A stretch of DNA of 58,269 nt from an uncultured Collinsella sp. (GCA_958346935.1 CATVTM010000003.1:1-58269), one strand, 5' to 3'; positions 24,483 through 32,773 are shown, counted from the first letter of the stretch. Program-made: numbers and translations. Notes: generated by a model from the sequence alone, not told the origin.

Positions 24483-25469
24483 CTATGCAGCCCTGGAACG
24501 TTTCCTATAGTCTTGCCAGTTGGGCAACAAAACATATTTCCTAAGGAGATAGCGAACCTGTTCCATATCCCAACCCTTTGTTGGCACTTGTTTTTCGAAG
24601 AGTTTGACCAGCGATGCCACTGTTTTCAGGTTGAAGCTATATCTAGCAGAATCAACCTCTTCAAGAGAATAATGAAACGGCGGCCTCTCCGCTCCTTCTT
24701 TAAGTCCGAACGAGGTGCACGATTCAATCCTATTTATTGAACCATAGTCCGACAATACCCAGGGACTTTTCTCAGTAAGGGAACTCTCCCACGTTGCCTT
24801 AAATCGCCCAAGTACATACTCAGACATATCAGACCACTCGCCGTGTTTTATTACATCCGCAAGAGATTTATATCTATGTTTGCGAACATACTCGATGCGA
24901 TACGAATCAAAAGACTCTCGATACTCTTCGCCATAGTAAGCAGGATGGTCTCCCCAATATACGATCACCTCCTTTCTCACTTCAACCCAATCTATCTTTG
25001 CAGCGCGGTCGACAATAAGACTCCTTCTTTTGCCACTCAGCTTGGATGTCAGCTCTTGAAATAGGTCATCGTCTATCTTCTTGTCTTTTTTTGCATAATA
25101 AAGGCGATCCCCATACAGTCCAAAATATTTTGAAAGCTCGCCATTGGTCAGTCTTGCTGTCTGCCACTGTCCATTTGCTATATGGTACATATTTCGCGTG
25201 AATTCCCGAACGAACAGCGAATCGAATAGGATGGCGAACTCTTCCTCGATTTCCGATTTTCTCCCGTTCGTCTTTCTCCCATCAATCCTCTCCAACGGCG
25301 TTTTGTAAACCTCATTTACAACGAACAATCGATTGGTCGGCCTCTCATAGCGGCAATACAGTTCCCAATGCTTCAGTTGCAGTTGCTTCGACTTGCCCGT
25401 TTTTTGCTTCTCGTGAAATAGCTCACACATTTCCTTGTAGCTGTACTCTCCAACTTTTAGTTCTAAATC
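24483..25469 (-). CDS. Hypothetical island protein, AT-rich gene
   Basis: About 329 residues, family unknown. It probably starts at a TTG (25470-25472, set as first codon) because GGAGG lies five bases before it and no ATG is near. The N-terminus GEYSYKEMCELFHEKQKTGKSKQLQLKHWELY may be a DNA-binding head, since its spacing resembles helix-turn-helix segments of phage-type regulators. The rest is charged and aromatic-rich, with no membrane segment. Its GC content is well below that of the host. No close gene neighbour shares its operon. A regulator or defence protein are guesses only. Confidence 0.6.
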   Translation of the reverse strand, partial: DLELKVGEYSYKEMCELFHEKQKTGKSKQLQLKHWELYCRYERPTNRLFVVNEVYKTPLERIDGRKTNGRKSEIEEEFAILFDSLFVREFTRNMYHIANGQWQTARLTNGELSKYFGLYGDRLYYAKKDKKIDDDLFQELTSKLSGKRRSLIVDRAAKIDWVEVRKEVIVYWGDHPAYYGEEYRESFDSYRIEYVRKHRYKSLADVIKHGEWSDMSEYVLGRFKATWESSLTEKSPWVLSDYGSINRIESCTSFGLKEGAERPPFHYSLEEVDSARYSFNLKTVASLVKLFEKQVPTKGWDMEQVRYLLRKYVLLPNWQDYRKRSRAA

Positions 25470-25472
25470 CAA

Positions 25473-25888
25473 ATAAACCTCCTATCAATCCAACTGCATT
25501 ACCTTCCTGCACGAATTTAATTTGTCACTATAATTTTTTTATTAACTTATAGATGCTCGATTTCATCTCGCATAATTTGTCACCAATCAACTACCATATA
25601 TAATTAATATTTTTAGGGACTTGAAAGGTGACAAATATAATCATTTGCTACGTCTCGAAGAGATGTAGCAAACTATAAGTAATGCGAGATTGATATTGTT
25701 AAACATGCAGGTAGATACGTTAGTAAATAGCGGATACAAACTCACCTCCCTGAATTAAGATTACCAACTCCGCTATTTAGGTACAGTGAAAGTATCCCCT
25801 AGCATGTGACGGCTATACGCCAAACCATCAATATCAATTCCCTATTTCGCGATATAGTTTTGAGCTATCGAGTTTATATATTTGATTT
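25473..25888. other. AT-rich intergenic region with hairpin and short repeats
   Basis: No gene seen. A 13-bp stem with loop GAA occurs at 25644-25672 (TTTGCTACGTCTC and complement, one G-T pair). The motif ATTTGTCAC occurs about 25518 and 25575, and inverted as GTGACAAAT at 25628, which may mark operator sites for the divergent or neighbouring genes. Confidence 0.5.
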
Positions 25889-26464
25889 TTATTTACCACG
25901 ACATACATTTTTGTTGCCAGCTTCTCTATATAGAGTGCTCCTGCTGATGCCAGTCTTTTCGCATATCTCTTTGGCTGACTTCGTTCTGTCGTTTTCAAAT
26001 AAATAGAGAGCCATGCTGAGAGCGTCTTCATCAACATTAGGCCTACCGAACTTCACGCCCTGCTTCATAGCCGCTTCCCTACCCTCGGCAGCGTTCTCAA
26101 GGATGATCTGCCTCTGGAACTCAGCAATGGCCGACAGCATATGAAATATCAATTTGCCTGCTGGAGTGGTTGTATCGATAGCCTCTTTCTTGCTATGAAC
26201 CTCGACATGCATCTGTTCGAAGGTCTCCATCAGGTCAATCAAGTCCTTGGTACTCCTACCCAGACGAGACAACTCGGTGATATAGACCTCATCGCCCTCA
26301 CGCAGACGAGAGAGCATATCTTTCAATGCAGGACGATTAGCGTTCTTGCCCGAAGCCTTATCGATAAATATCTGGTTATCCTTTAAGCCAAGCTCGTGCG
26401 CATATTCAAGCTGCCTTGCCTCATTCTGTTCCTTTGTTGAGCAGCGGGCGTAGAGAAACTTCAT
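25889..26464 (-). CDS. Serine recombinase (resolvase/invertase family)
   Basis: 191-residue small serine recombinase. The catalytic Ser is in YARCSTKEQ (about residue 9). The conserved core follows: DEVYITELSRLGRSTKDLI (about 58-76, with the Arg pair), TPAGKLIFHMLSAIAEFQRQI (about 100-120), then the E-helix. The C-terminal helix-turn-helix is ICEKTGISRSTLYREAG. GGAGG precedes ATG. Upstream DNA (26485-26633) holds several copies of ATGTCYYAAA in both directions, typical of a resolution or inversion site. It may resolve or flip island DNA, or be a relict of another element. Confidence 0.9.
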   Translation of the reverse strand: MKFLYARCSTKEQNEARQLEYAHELGLKDNQIFIDKASGKNANRPALKDMLSRLREGDEVYITELSRLGRSTKDLIDLMETFEQMHVEVHSKKEAIDTTTPAGKLIFHMLSAIAEFQRQIILENAAEGREAAMKQGVKFGRPNVDEDALSMALYLFENDRTKSAKEICEKTGISRSTLYREAGNKNVCRGK

Positions 26465-26484
26465 CGCGTGCCTCCAATTCCTAT

Positions 26485-26633
26485 ATGTCTCAAAAGTCCT
26501 ATTAGTATTTTATATTGGGACATACACTTTTGGAATATCTTTTAGGACACTATTTGATTCAAAAGACTCACTTGGGGAGTGGTATTTCTCATGTCTCAAA
26601 TGTTATGAATTATGGGACGTGCAGACATGTCCC
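26485..26633. promoter_or_regulatory. Candidate recombination site of the serine recombinase
   Basis: Repeats ATGTCTCAAAAG (26485), TTGGGACAT (26515, inverted), CTTTTAGGACAC (26539, inverted), ATGTCTCAAATG (26591) and dyad GGGAC...GTCCC (26614-26633). They begin 21 bases upstream of the recombinase start. The rest of 26634-27140 shows no gene; an imperfect stem (TGGGGGC...GCCCCCA) occurs about 26784-26840. Confidence 0.5.
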
Positions 26634-27140
26634 TTTCCGCAAAGACGCCTATGCTATCCACTGTGTTGCAGACAGCGTAGGTAAAACATTCTTACTAGGC
26701 AACAACCAGCTGCCTGCCCGCGCAATCAAGAACTTAACAAGTCCGCGTTAAGCGAGACAGGCCATGGCTTCTCATTCGATGGGCTGGGGGCGTCTTTTAC
26801 ACTTTGAAAGTACTTTAGCCTTATCAGACAGCCCCCATGGGGTCGAACTAAACACGCCCGCGCTTGAAATCCGCCCGTTCGACCGTTCGCTTGCATGCGT
26901 AATTGATTTAAGGCTTAACTAGGCTGGTAAAGATTCTTAGGACAACAAATAAGCGAGTGCGTCAATTGAAATCGTCATCTGGCAATGAACAGTGCTTAAG
27001 CAGTCGAATACTTCTTTCTAAGTTACTGGTTAGCATTCGCAAACAAAGTAGATCCGCCTCTGTTTGCGCAAATAAGAAGCAGCGGATCGCCCTATTTGAT
27101 TTGAAATGTACGAGCCGACCAGGCCAACCAATTGCGGCTA

Positions 27141-28412
27141 CTACATCAGCTCACAGGAAACGCGCTGAAGCGGATGCATGTCGACAGAGCCTTTCTCTAA
27201 ATCTGGTTCAAATGTTGCCTGATATTCACATTCAAATGAAGACGATAGTTTGTGTTTAGACGAGCTGCTATACCAGCCCGCGTTTTCACGAGATTCAACA
27301 GTGACGGTAAAGGCCCCACCCTTTACGTCATCATCTTCAATCGAAACGCTATCCAGAGCCAAGCTCACTTCCAACTCAGGCGGATCAATCGCCCAGTTGC
27401 TTACAACCTCGTCGTATATCGCGTCTATCGTTTCCTCTTTTGCCAGCAATTTGAGTACCTTTAACTTGGACTCCTCGGAGAGCCTGGAATAGTTGAAAGA
27501 TGTAAAGTTATTAAGCTCCTCCGTATAATTGGTCGATTTTTCTTCCCACTCGTCAAGATCAACCCAATCATCGTACTCATACAGGCTGTTGTTTTCTTCA
27601 AATGCCGATAGCCCTTTTTCCGCATTATCCCGAGGAAGAAACACAGCCGAATACCAAACCATTAAGAGGATGAGTCCGATGAGCAGCATTGGCACGAAGA
27701 ACCTGATTGCCTTTTTCTTGGTTTCGGCCTTTTTCTCATCTCTTTTTTGTCTTTCGGCCTCTTCCCTTTCTTTTCGATCCGCCCCCTTTTGCGAGAGCGT
27801 TTTTAAGTCCTCAAGTGCTGATGAATAGGTCGAAAGGTCTAACCCGCACGAAACGCAATGCTTAGTCCCAACGTTAACTTGGCCACAGGGGCAAAGCGTC
27901 CAGCCGTCATTTCTCTCAATGGAATATAGAGATGCCTTACGCGAATCCTTGCACCCTAATTCTCGAAGCTCTCGCACCCGCTCCTCAAGAGCCGTTGAGG
28001 ACAACGACAACGCGCACGGCTTACGCACCTTCGAAAGCGGCAAATGCGAGACCCACTGCCCTGAATCCCGACACACAATTTCAACTTTGACCCTCGCTGC
28101 AATCGCATCACCCGCTGAAAGAACAACGGGCCTAGCGGAATACGTCATTCCTGAAAATATGTCGGCATCCAAAGGATTCAGGCATAGGTTCTCTTCCGAT
28201 CCGTCACCGTAAACAACCGTAATCGTTACCTTGAACGAGTTTATTTTCTCACCCGATATATTCAAAAATCTCGTCTGAACATAGGCCTCGCCTGTGTCGG
28301 TGTTTCTTGCAATCTGGAGTGCATCGAGCAGAAGAGGGCACCCTTCCTCCCATGTTATTTCGGGAGTATCGTCTGTCGGGTCAATTCGATACACAACTTT
28401 AAATCCGCTCAT
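27141..28412 (-). CDS. Zinc-ribbon membrane protein
   Basis: 423 residues, no named family. Residues 1-150 look like a beta-rich domain (AYVQTRFLNISGEKINSFKVTITVVYGDG). A four-Cys ribbon follows about 175-195 (CPCGQVNVGTKHCVSCG), then a charged helical stretch (KGADRKEREEAERQKRDEKKAETKKK) and one membrane segment about 243-266 (FFVPMLLIGLILLMVWYSAVFL). An exported C-terminal domain of about 155 residues ends the protein. It lies 11 bases after the small membrane gene at 28424, so it is under leader RNA copy B. The layout ribbon-coil-membrane-domain recalls the protein at 29409. Confidence 0.8.
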   Translation of the reverse strand: MSGFKVVYRIDPTDDTPEITWEEGCPLLLDALQIARNTDTGEAYVQTRFLNISGEKINSFKVTITVVYGDGSEENLCLNPLDADIFSGMTYSARPVVLSAGDAIAARVKVEIVCRDSGQWVSHLPLSKVRKPCALSLSSTALEERVRELRELGCKDSRKASLYSIERNDGWTLCPCGQVNVGTKHCVSCGLDLSTYSSALEDLKTLSQKGADRKEREEAERQKRDEKKAETKKKAIRFFVPMLLIGLILLMVWYSAVFLPRDNAEKGLSAFEENNSLYEYDDWVDLDEWEEKSTNYTEELNNFTSFNYSRLSEESKLKVLKLLAKEETIDAIYDEVVSNWAIDPPELEVSLALDSVSIEDDDVKGGAFTVTVESRENAGWYSSSSKHKLSSSFECEYQATFEPDLEKGSVDMHPLQRVSCELM

Positions 28413-28423
28413 GGACGCCCCCT

Positions 28424-28732
28424 CTAGAGTTTCGGAAGATTGGGCAGGTCATTCTGGACATTCCCATGCTTGAAAGAGGATGAGGAAATCTCGTTGAGGC
28501 ACCTGACCACTTCACTGAACCCGAGCATGAAAAGCCCGCCGATAGCAGAGCCAGCCGCACCTATTAGCTGGATATTTGCAGAGAGCTTACTCACCTCTTC
28601 AAAGTACCCTGATGCATCCGCCATGGCACCTACGCCCGAAAAGAATTCGATAGCTCCAACGGCGATGGCAATGATGCCAACGATGCAAAGTGCCTTGCCG
28701 ATACCGCTTTCCTGAGTGAGATTCTTAATCAT
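28424..28732 (-). CDS. Small two-segment membrane protein
   Basis: 102 residues with two hydrophobic segments (ALCIVGIIAIAVGAIEFFSGV about 14-34 and IQLIGAAGSAIGGLFMLGF about 54-72). No family is recognised. AAGGAAG before ATG sets the start, and this site can pair with TTCC-AT-TTAAT in the leader, with a two-base bulge. It is the first gene after RNA copy B and is followed by the zinc-ribbon membrane protein, with which it probably forms a complex or shares a task. Confidence 0.75.
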   Translation of the reverse strand: MIKNLTQESGIGKALCIVGIIAIAVGAIEFFSGVGAMADASGYFEEVSKLSANIQLIGAAGSAIGGLFMLGFSEVVRCLNEISSSSFKHGNVQNDLPNLPKL

Positions 28733-28799
28733 GGCATTCTTCCTTAATCCGACAACAACCGAACGTATTAAATGGAAAGATGCCTCTTATTGCAGCGGT

Positions 28800-28948
28800 T
28801 GGGAGGACATCCATCCACAGTCACCACAACCGCTCAGCACTCGGTATAGCGAACCAGCCTGAGAGAAGGACAGATGTCCTCCCAGTCACTGGTTCGTTTC
28901 TCTTAAGTTGTGAGTGCACTCATGCAGAACATGATTGCGGTTGTGGTG
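28800..28948 (-). ncRNA. Structured leader RNA, copy B
   Basis: Minus-strand copy. The closing stem has 12 perfect pairs: CACCACAACCGC (complement of 28937-28948) with GCGGTTGTGGTG (28822-28833). Inside are hairpin TCATG/CATGA, arm GCACTC/GAGTGC and arm CGAACCAG/CTGGTTCG. Apical TGGGAGGACAT (28874-28884) pairs perfectly over 11 bp with ATGTCCTCCCA (28800-28810), after the conserved ACTGTGGATGG. Local GGAC/GTCC pairing competes. The last pair lies 67 bases before the ATG at 28732. Confidence 0.85.
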
Positions 28949-29179
28949 GTTTAAATCTTAGCATCGAACCCGATGCGCAAGCCTTCGCCTGATTATCAAA
29001 TCCGCCAACGGGTCTTTTCCCTTGCCAGCCCTTCAATGCCCAATTACGGTTGATATCGAGAAGAGCACTAGCAGCCTAAAATGCCTTTAATCTATGTGCT
29101 CTGAGAAATGCCAGCAGGAAGCGGCACCGTTCGCCCTTTTACTCAAAATGAAAGCCCGTGTCCTTGATACAATCTCATC

Positions 29180-29340
29180 TACCACACCGCAACATCCATA
29201 TATTTGGATGGAGCTTCACAATGGCATAGCTGCCGCTTTGCGTATGCAAACAGGCGAATTGGAGGGCACCCGCCTTTCAAGGTCTGTTCGCATATGCATG
29301 TGAAGCCTTGCGGTGTGGTAACTGTGGTAGGTGTCCTCCA
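29180..29340 (+). ncRNA. Structured leader RNA, copy C
   Basis: The closing stem has 13 perfect pairs: TACCACACCGCAA (29180-29192) with 29308-29320. Inside are hairpin CATCCA/TGGATG, arm GCTTCACA/TGTGAAGC, arm TGCGTATGC/GCATATGCA and AGGCG/CGCCT closing a 14-base loop. Loop strand TGGAGGGCACC (29260-29270) pairs 11 bp (one G-T) with GGTGTCCTCCA (29330-29340), after ACTGTGG. CCTTCCA/TGGAAGG then covers the ribosome site of the gene at 29409. Confidence 0.85.
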
Positions 29341-29408
29341 CATCGCTTCATTTAGTTGATGTGCTTCTCCCCTTCCACTTTGTCTGGTTTTCTTTGGAAG
29401 GAGAGGTC

Positions 29409-30545
29409 ATGCCCCTTATCAACTGCCCAGAATGCGGGAAGCAAGTTTCAGACAAAGCTCCAACCTGCCCAAATTGTGGCTTTCCGCTGAACAGCATCTC
29501 CAGCAACGAAGCATCCAGCGATGCAGAAGGCACCCAAAGCGATCAGCCAGAATCTGTGACCGAGAAGCAAAAAGATGGTTCCTCGAATGAAGCGCAGGAC
29601 AATAATAAGCTCCCCGATACGCAAACGAAAAAGCCAGCGCAAGAGGGGCAAAAGAAACAGAAGCAAGTCGTTTCAGGCAAAATGAAATTGACAGCAGCAG
29701 TACTCGGCATAGTCGCAGTCGCAGAAATTGCCGTTGGGGCTATGCTTGCATCGAACATCATCTGCATACACGAGTGGAGCGGAAACAACTGTTGCCAAGT
29801 CAATCACTGCTATAAATGCGGAAAAGTCGATCCGAATGGAAAGATTGACCCCGATGCACACAGCTGGAACTCTGCAACGTGCACCGAACCGAAAACTTGT
29901 GTCAACTGTAGGAAAACCGTCGGAGAGAAAAACCCAGACAATCATTGCTTCGAGGACAGAAGCGATGGCTCAAAAGTCTGTACGCGCTGTGGAAAGATAA
30001 TTCCAGCCCCGAATAGCACCGACGAAGCGGGAGACGATAGCCCTTCAACCGCAACTAGTCAGTCATCTGAAGACAACAACCAAACCGCGACAGAAGAGAC
30101 CGCCCCTTCCGCATTTTCCTTTTCCCCTAGCTCCTTCAATGGAAAGCTCAAAAGCAATCTAGACGCAGACGTTATCGACAAGAGCACCGATGAGCTTATT
30201 TCCTATGTGTTTGTTGATGACATAAAGAACCCCGATATGTACGCAATGCTCTCTTTTACGACAATGGACGGGCAGAGCAATCTGACAAAGAGCAGCAGGT
30301 ATGACAGCTCCTGCAACCCGTCCCCTATCCTTATGATTGACACCAAGAAATGCGACTCAGCGATTGTTGCACGTGGATTCATAATGGCCTGTGATTCCTC
30401 ACTCTCAAAAACCGATGCTCAGGAAGTTGTTACAAATCTTGCAAACAGCGTCGAAGGCAATAGTGGGTCTACAAGTAAAAACGGGATTAACTATCTTTTG
30501 GCAGGCGATGGCGAGAAAGTCATGCTTAGGGCAACAGTCGCATAG
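29409..30545 (+). CDS. Zinc-ribbon membrane protein with repeated CxxC motifs
   Basis: 378 residues. An N-terminal zinc ribbon (CPECGKQVSDKAPTCPNCG, about 6-24) leads to a hydrophilic linker and a membrane segment about 93-115 (LTAAVLGIVAVAEIAVGAML). Cys/His repeats follow at about 130-200 (HCYKCG, HSWNSATCTEPKTCVNC, HCFEDRSDGSKVCTRCG). A Ser/Thr-rich linker and a C-terminal domain of about 120 residues end it. GGAAGGAGAGG before the ATG at 29409 fixes the start; the longer frame overlaps the leader RNA. It shares the leader RNA family with the operons at 18988 and 28732. Function unknown. Confidence 0.82.
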   Translation: MPLINCPECGKQVSDKAPTCPNCGFPLNSISSNEASSDAEGTQSDQPESVTEKQKDGSSNEAQDNNKLPDTQTKKPAQEGQKKQKQVVSGKMKLTAAVLGIVAVAEIAVGAMLASNIICIHEWSGNNCCQVNHCYKCGKVDPNGKIDPDAHSWNSATCTEPKTCVNCRKTVGEKNPDNHCFEDRSDGSKVCTRCGKIIPAPNSTDEAGDDSPSTATSQSSEDNNQTATEETAPSAFSFSPSSFNGKLKSNLDADVIDKSTDELISYVFVDDIKNPDMYAMLSFTTMDGQSNLTKSSRYDSSCNPSPILMIDTKKCDSAIVARGFIMACDSSLSKTDAQEVVTNLANSVEGNSGSTSKNGINYLLAGDGEKVMLRATVA

Positions 30546-30573
30546 GCTCCTCAATCCACACAATGCAATGTCT

Positions 30574-30610
30574 GGCACCGTAGCGCACTTCGCCACGGTG
30601 CCCTTTCTTT
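30574..30610 (+). terminator. Terminator after the zinc-ribbon gene
   Basis: GGCACCGT/ACGGTGCC stem followed by CTTTCTTTC, 29 bases past the stop at 30545. Bases 30611-30846 hold no gene; they should carry the integrase promoter. Confidence 0.75.
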
Positions 30611-30846
30611 CAAATTGCGATTTCAATTGATGTCTGCTCAGCCTATAGCAAAAATGCACGCTGAGAGCGAAATTAAGGCTTGGAATTGCACCGGTGGGCA
30701 CTTACTCCAACCCCAGCCCCAACGGGGCAAATAGGCCTCATTTCCTTTGATTTAGCCCAATAAACGAACCCTTTTACCATGGCATAGACAACCCCATAGT
30801 TACAATCATGTTGTCGTGCTTGAGTCTCTGAAAGGAGATCCAAGCT

Positions 30847-32043
30847 ATGTCGAATAGGAAAGATAACAAGGGTCGAGTTCTCCATCGCGGAGAAGGCCAG
30901 CGCCCAGACGGTCGTTACTCGTTCAAATACACCAATTGGATGGGAAAAACCTGCTTTGTCTATTCGTGGACTTTGACAATTCACGACCAAACGCCACACG
31001 GCAAAAAGAGAGACCTCTGCTTAAGGCAGAAAGAACAGCAGATTCAAAAAGACCTCTTCGACCACATTGCACCTGAAAACATGAACGTCATGACTCTGGT
31101 TGAGAACTACCTTGCGACCAAGGTTGCGGTACGAAAGACAACTGTTAGCGCCTATAAAACCGTCACCAATTACCTGAAAACAGACAGCTTCAGCAAAGCC
31201 CAAATATCAAACATTACGGTGTTGGATGCAAAGAAATGGCTCATCCACCTTCAGCAAGATGTTGGAAAGGGATATAGCAGCGTCTGTAGCATCCGAGGCG
31301 TACTCAGACCAGCTTTCCAACTGGCCGAAGAATGCGGAATTATAAGACGCAACCCTTTTAACTTCGAACTTATCAATGTTCTGGTCAACAATACGGTATC
31401 CAGAGAATCGTTAAGCGTTAGACAGGAACGGCTATTCCTTGAGTTCATGCGCTCGGATCATCACTTTTCGCGCTACTTTGAGACTTACTTCATCTTGTTG
31501 AACACTGGACTCAGAATTTCTGAATACTGCGGCCTGACCCTTGATGACATTGACTTCGAAAATCACTGCATATGCGTTCAAAAGCAACTCCATCGTGCGA
31601 GAGATATGCAGTATTACGTTGAAGAACCCAAGACGAAATCTGGTATGAGGTATATCCCTATGACCGCTTCTGTCGAAAAGGCCTTCCACAGTCTCATCGG
31701 ACAGAGGACGCAGCCAAAAGAAGAGCCTGTTATTGATGGGGTAAGGGGCTTCATCTGCCTAGACAAGAATGAGATGCCATGCGTTGCCCTGCATTGGGAG
31801 CATAGGCTCAAACGCGCCATCATTAAGCACAACCGCATCTATAAGGAAGAACTGCCCCATATAACTCCGCACCAGCTCAGGCACACTTTCTGTAGCCGAA
31901 TGGCACGCGCTGGCATGAGTCCAGCAAAGCTCAGATACATTATGGGGCACTCAGATATCAACACCACCTACAACGTTTACACCCATCTTGGGCTTGAAGA
32001 TATTCAAGACGAGATGCTTGCTATTGAACAAAACCGCAGGTAG
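30847..32043 (+). CDS. int: Tyrosine recombinase, Tn916-type integrase
   Basis: 398-residue integrase that should insert and excise the island at the phosphatase P-loop sequence. An N-terminal arm-binding domain resembles Tn916 Int (RKDNKGRVLHRGEGQRPDGRYSFKY about 4-28). A SAM-like core-binding domain spans about 82-180. The catalytic residues are Arg in NTGLRISEYCG (about 223), Lys in TKSGMRYIPM, HQLRHTF (about 345), His/Gly in GHSDINTTYNVYTH and its Tyr. GAAAGGAG precedes ATG. No excisionase gene is recognisable beside it. It is intact by length and motifs. Confidence 0.95.
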   Translation: MSNRKDNKGRVLHRGEGQRPDGRYSFKYTNWMGKTCFVYSWTLTIHDQTPHGKKRDLCLRQKEQQIQKDLFDHIAPENMNVMTLVENYLATKVAVRKTTVSAYKTVTNYLKTDSFSKAQISNITVLDAKKWLIHLQQDVGKGYSSVCSIRGVLRPAFQLAEECGIIRRNPFNFELINVLVNNTVSRESLSVRQERLFLEFMRSDHHFSRYFETYFILLNTGLRISEYCGLTLDDIDFENHCICVQKQLHRARDMQYYVEEPKTKSGMRYIPMTASVEKAFHSLIGQRTQPKEEPVIDGVRGFICLDKNEMPCVALHWEHRLKRAIIKHNRIYKEELPHITPHQLRHTFCSRMARAGMSPAKLRYIMGHSDINTTYNVYTHLGLEDIQDEMLAIEQNRR

Positions 32044-32326
32044 ACATTGGTAGTAAAAATTAGAGCCGTACTACGTTTTTACTACTTTTGCTTTTACTTT
32101 TGCCTGATTTCTGGTTTTAATAAAGTGGATTTCCTTCCCCATATTGGAAACTAATTTTTAGAACCATTCAACTCGTTGAATGCAGCAGAAGTGTTGGGGA
32201 TAAAGGTCTTATCTTGTTATTATCGCAGGTAGAGATAACTATTTGACCCTGCCCCTTCGTCACATCACATTGGGGTTGCAGATGCGATACTCGAGCTCGA
32301 TGATGGCGACCGAAAGGAGCACGCGC
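32044..32326. other. Island right end and new promoter region of the phosphatase gene
   Basis: Starts with integrase-arm-like repeats (TAGTAAAAATTAG about 32051, TACTACGTTTTTACTACT at 32069-32086). It changes near 32240 to GC-rich sequence that brings a fresh ribosome site (CGAAAGGAGC at 32311-32320). So the element supplies the expression signals and the first codons of the recombined phosphatase gene. Confidence 0.6.
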
Positions 32327-32773
32327 ATGCAACGCGTACTGTTTATCTGCCACGGGAATATCTGTCGCTCGACGATGGCTGAGTCGGTGTTTACCGAGCT
32401 GGTGCGCCGTGCGGGGCGCGAGGCTGAGTTTGCCATTGATTCCGCTGCCACCTCGACCGAGGAGATCGGCAACCCGCCGCATCACGGCACTGTCGCCAAG
32501 CTGCGCGAGGTCGGGATTCCCGTGGTTGCGCACCGCGCGCGCCAGGTGCGCCGAGCGGAGTATGGCGACTGGGACCACATCGTCTATATGGATGCCGAGA
32601 ATGCCCATGGCCTGCGCCGAATCTTTGGCAGCGACCCCGACGGCAAGATCTCGCGCCTGCTCGATTGGACCGATCGCCCCGGCGACGTCGCCGACCCCTG
32701 GTACACCGGCAACTTCGACGCCACGTACCGCGACGTGCTTGCCGGCTGCACCGCTATGCTCGAGCAGCTTTAG
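32327..32773 (+). CDS. Low-molecular-weight protein tyrosine phosphatase (hybrid 5' end)
   Basis: 148 residues. P-loop C-H-G-N-I-C-R-S gives the nucleophile Cys8 and Arg14; the general acid is in DPWYTG near residue 125. Length and motifs are normal, so the enzyme should work. The first seven codons, start codon and ribosome site come from the island side of attR, and the rest from the host gene. The original 5' end lies 13.8 kb away at 18531. Partner substrates may be tyrosine kinases or arginine phosphate, but nothing here decides. Confidence 0.93.
   Translation: MQRVLFICHGNICRSTMAESVFTELVRRAGREAEFAIDSAATSTEEIGNPPHHGTVAKLREVGIPVVAHRARQVRRAEYGDWDHIVYMDAENAHGLRRIFGSDPDGKISRLLDWTDRPGDVADPWYTGNFDATYRDVLAGCTAMLEQL
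32348..32367 (+). other. attR core
   Basis: TGCCACGGGAATATCTGTCG, coding for C-H-G-N-I-C-R of the phosphatase; same as 18552-18571. Confidence 0.88.

Larger units (their letters stand above)
18552..32367 (+). mobile_element. Integrated island inserted in a phosphatase gene (about 13.8 kb)
   Basis: Bounded by the 20-bp direct repeat TGCCACGGGAATATCTGTCG at 18552-18571 and 32348-32367. The DNA between is AT-richer than the host on both sides, apart from an IS21 insertion. It encodes a tyrosine integrase (30847-32043) pointing at the right boundary. TACTACNTTTTTACTACT occurs near both ends (18626-18643 and 32069-32086) and may be integrase arm sites. Cargo: zinc-ribbon membrane proteins, lipoproteins, a serine recombinase and three copies of a structured RNA. 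No conjugation or replication genes are seen. Confidence 0.9.

Noticed and set aside
26515..26751. 78-codon plus-strand frame
   Set aside because: No ribosome site, overlaps the recombination repeats and has no recognisable protein features.
28780..29303. Short plus-strand frames over the two RNA copies
   Set aside because: They coincide with RNA copies B and C and have no protein features.
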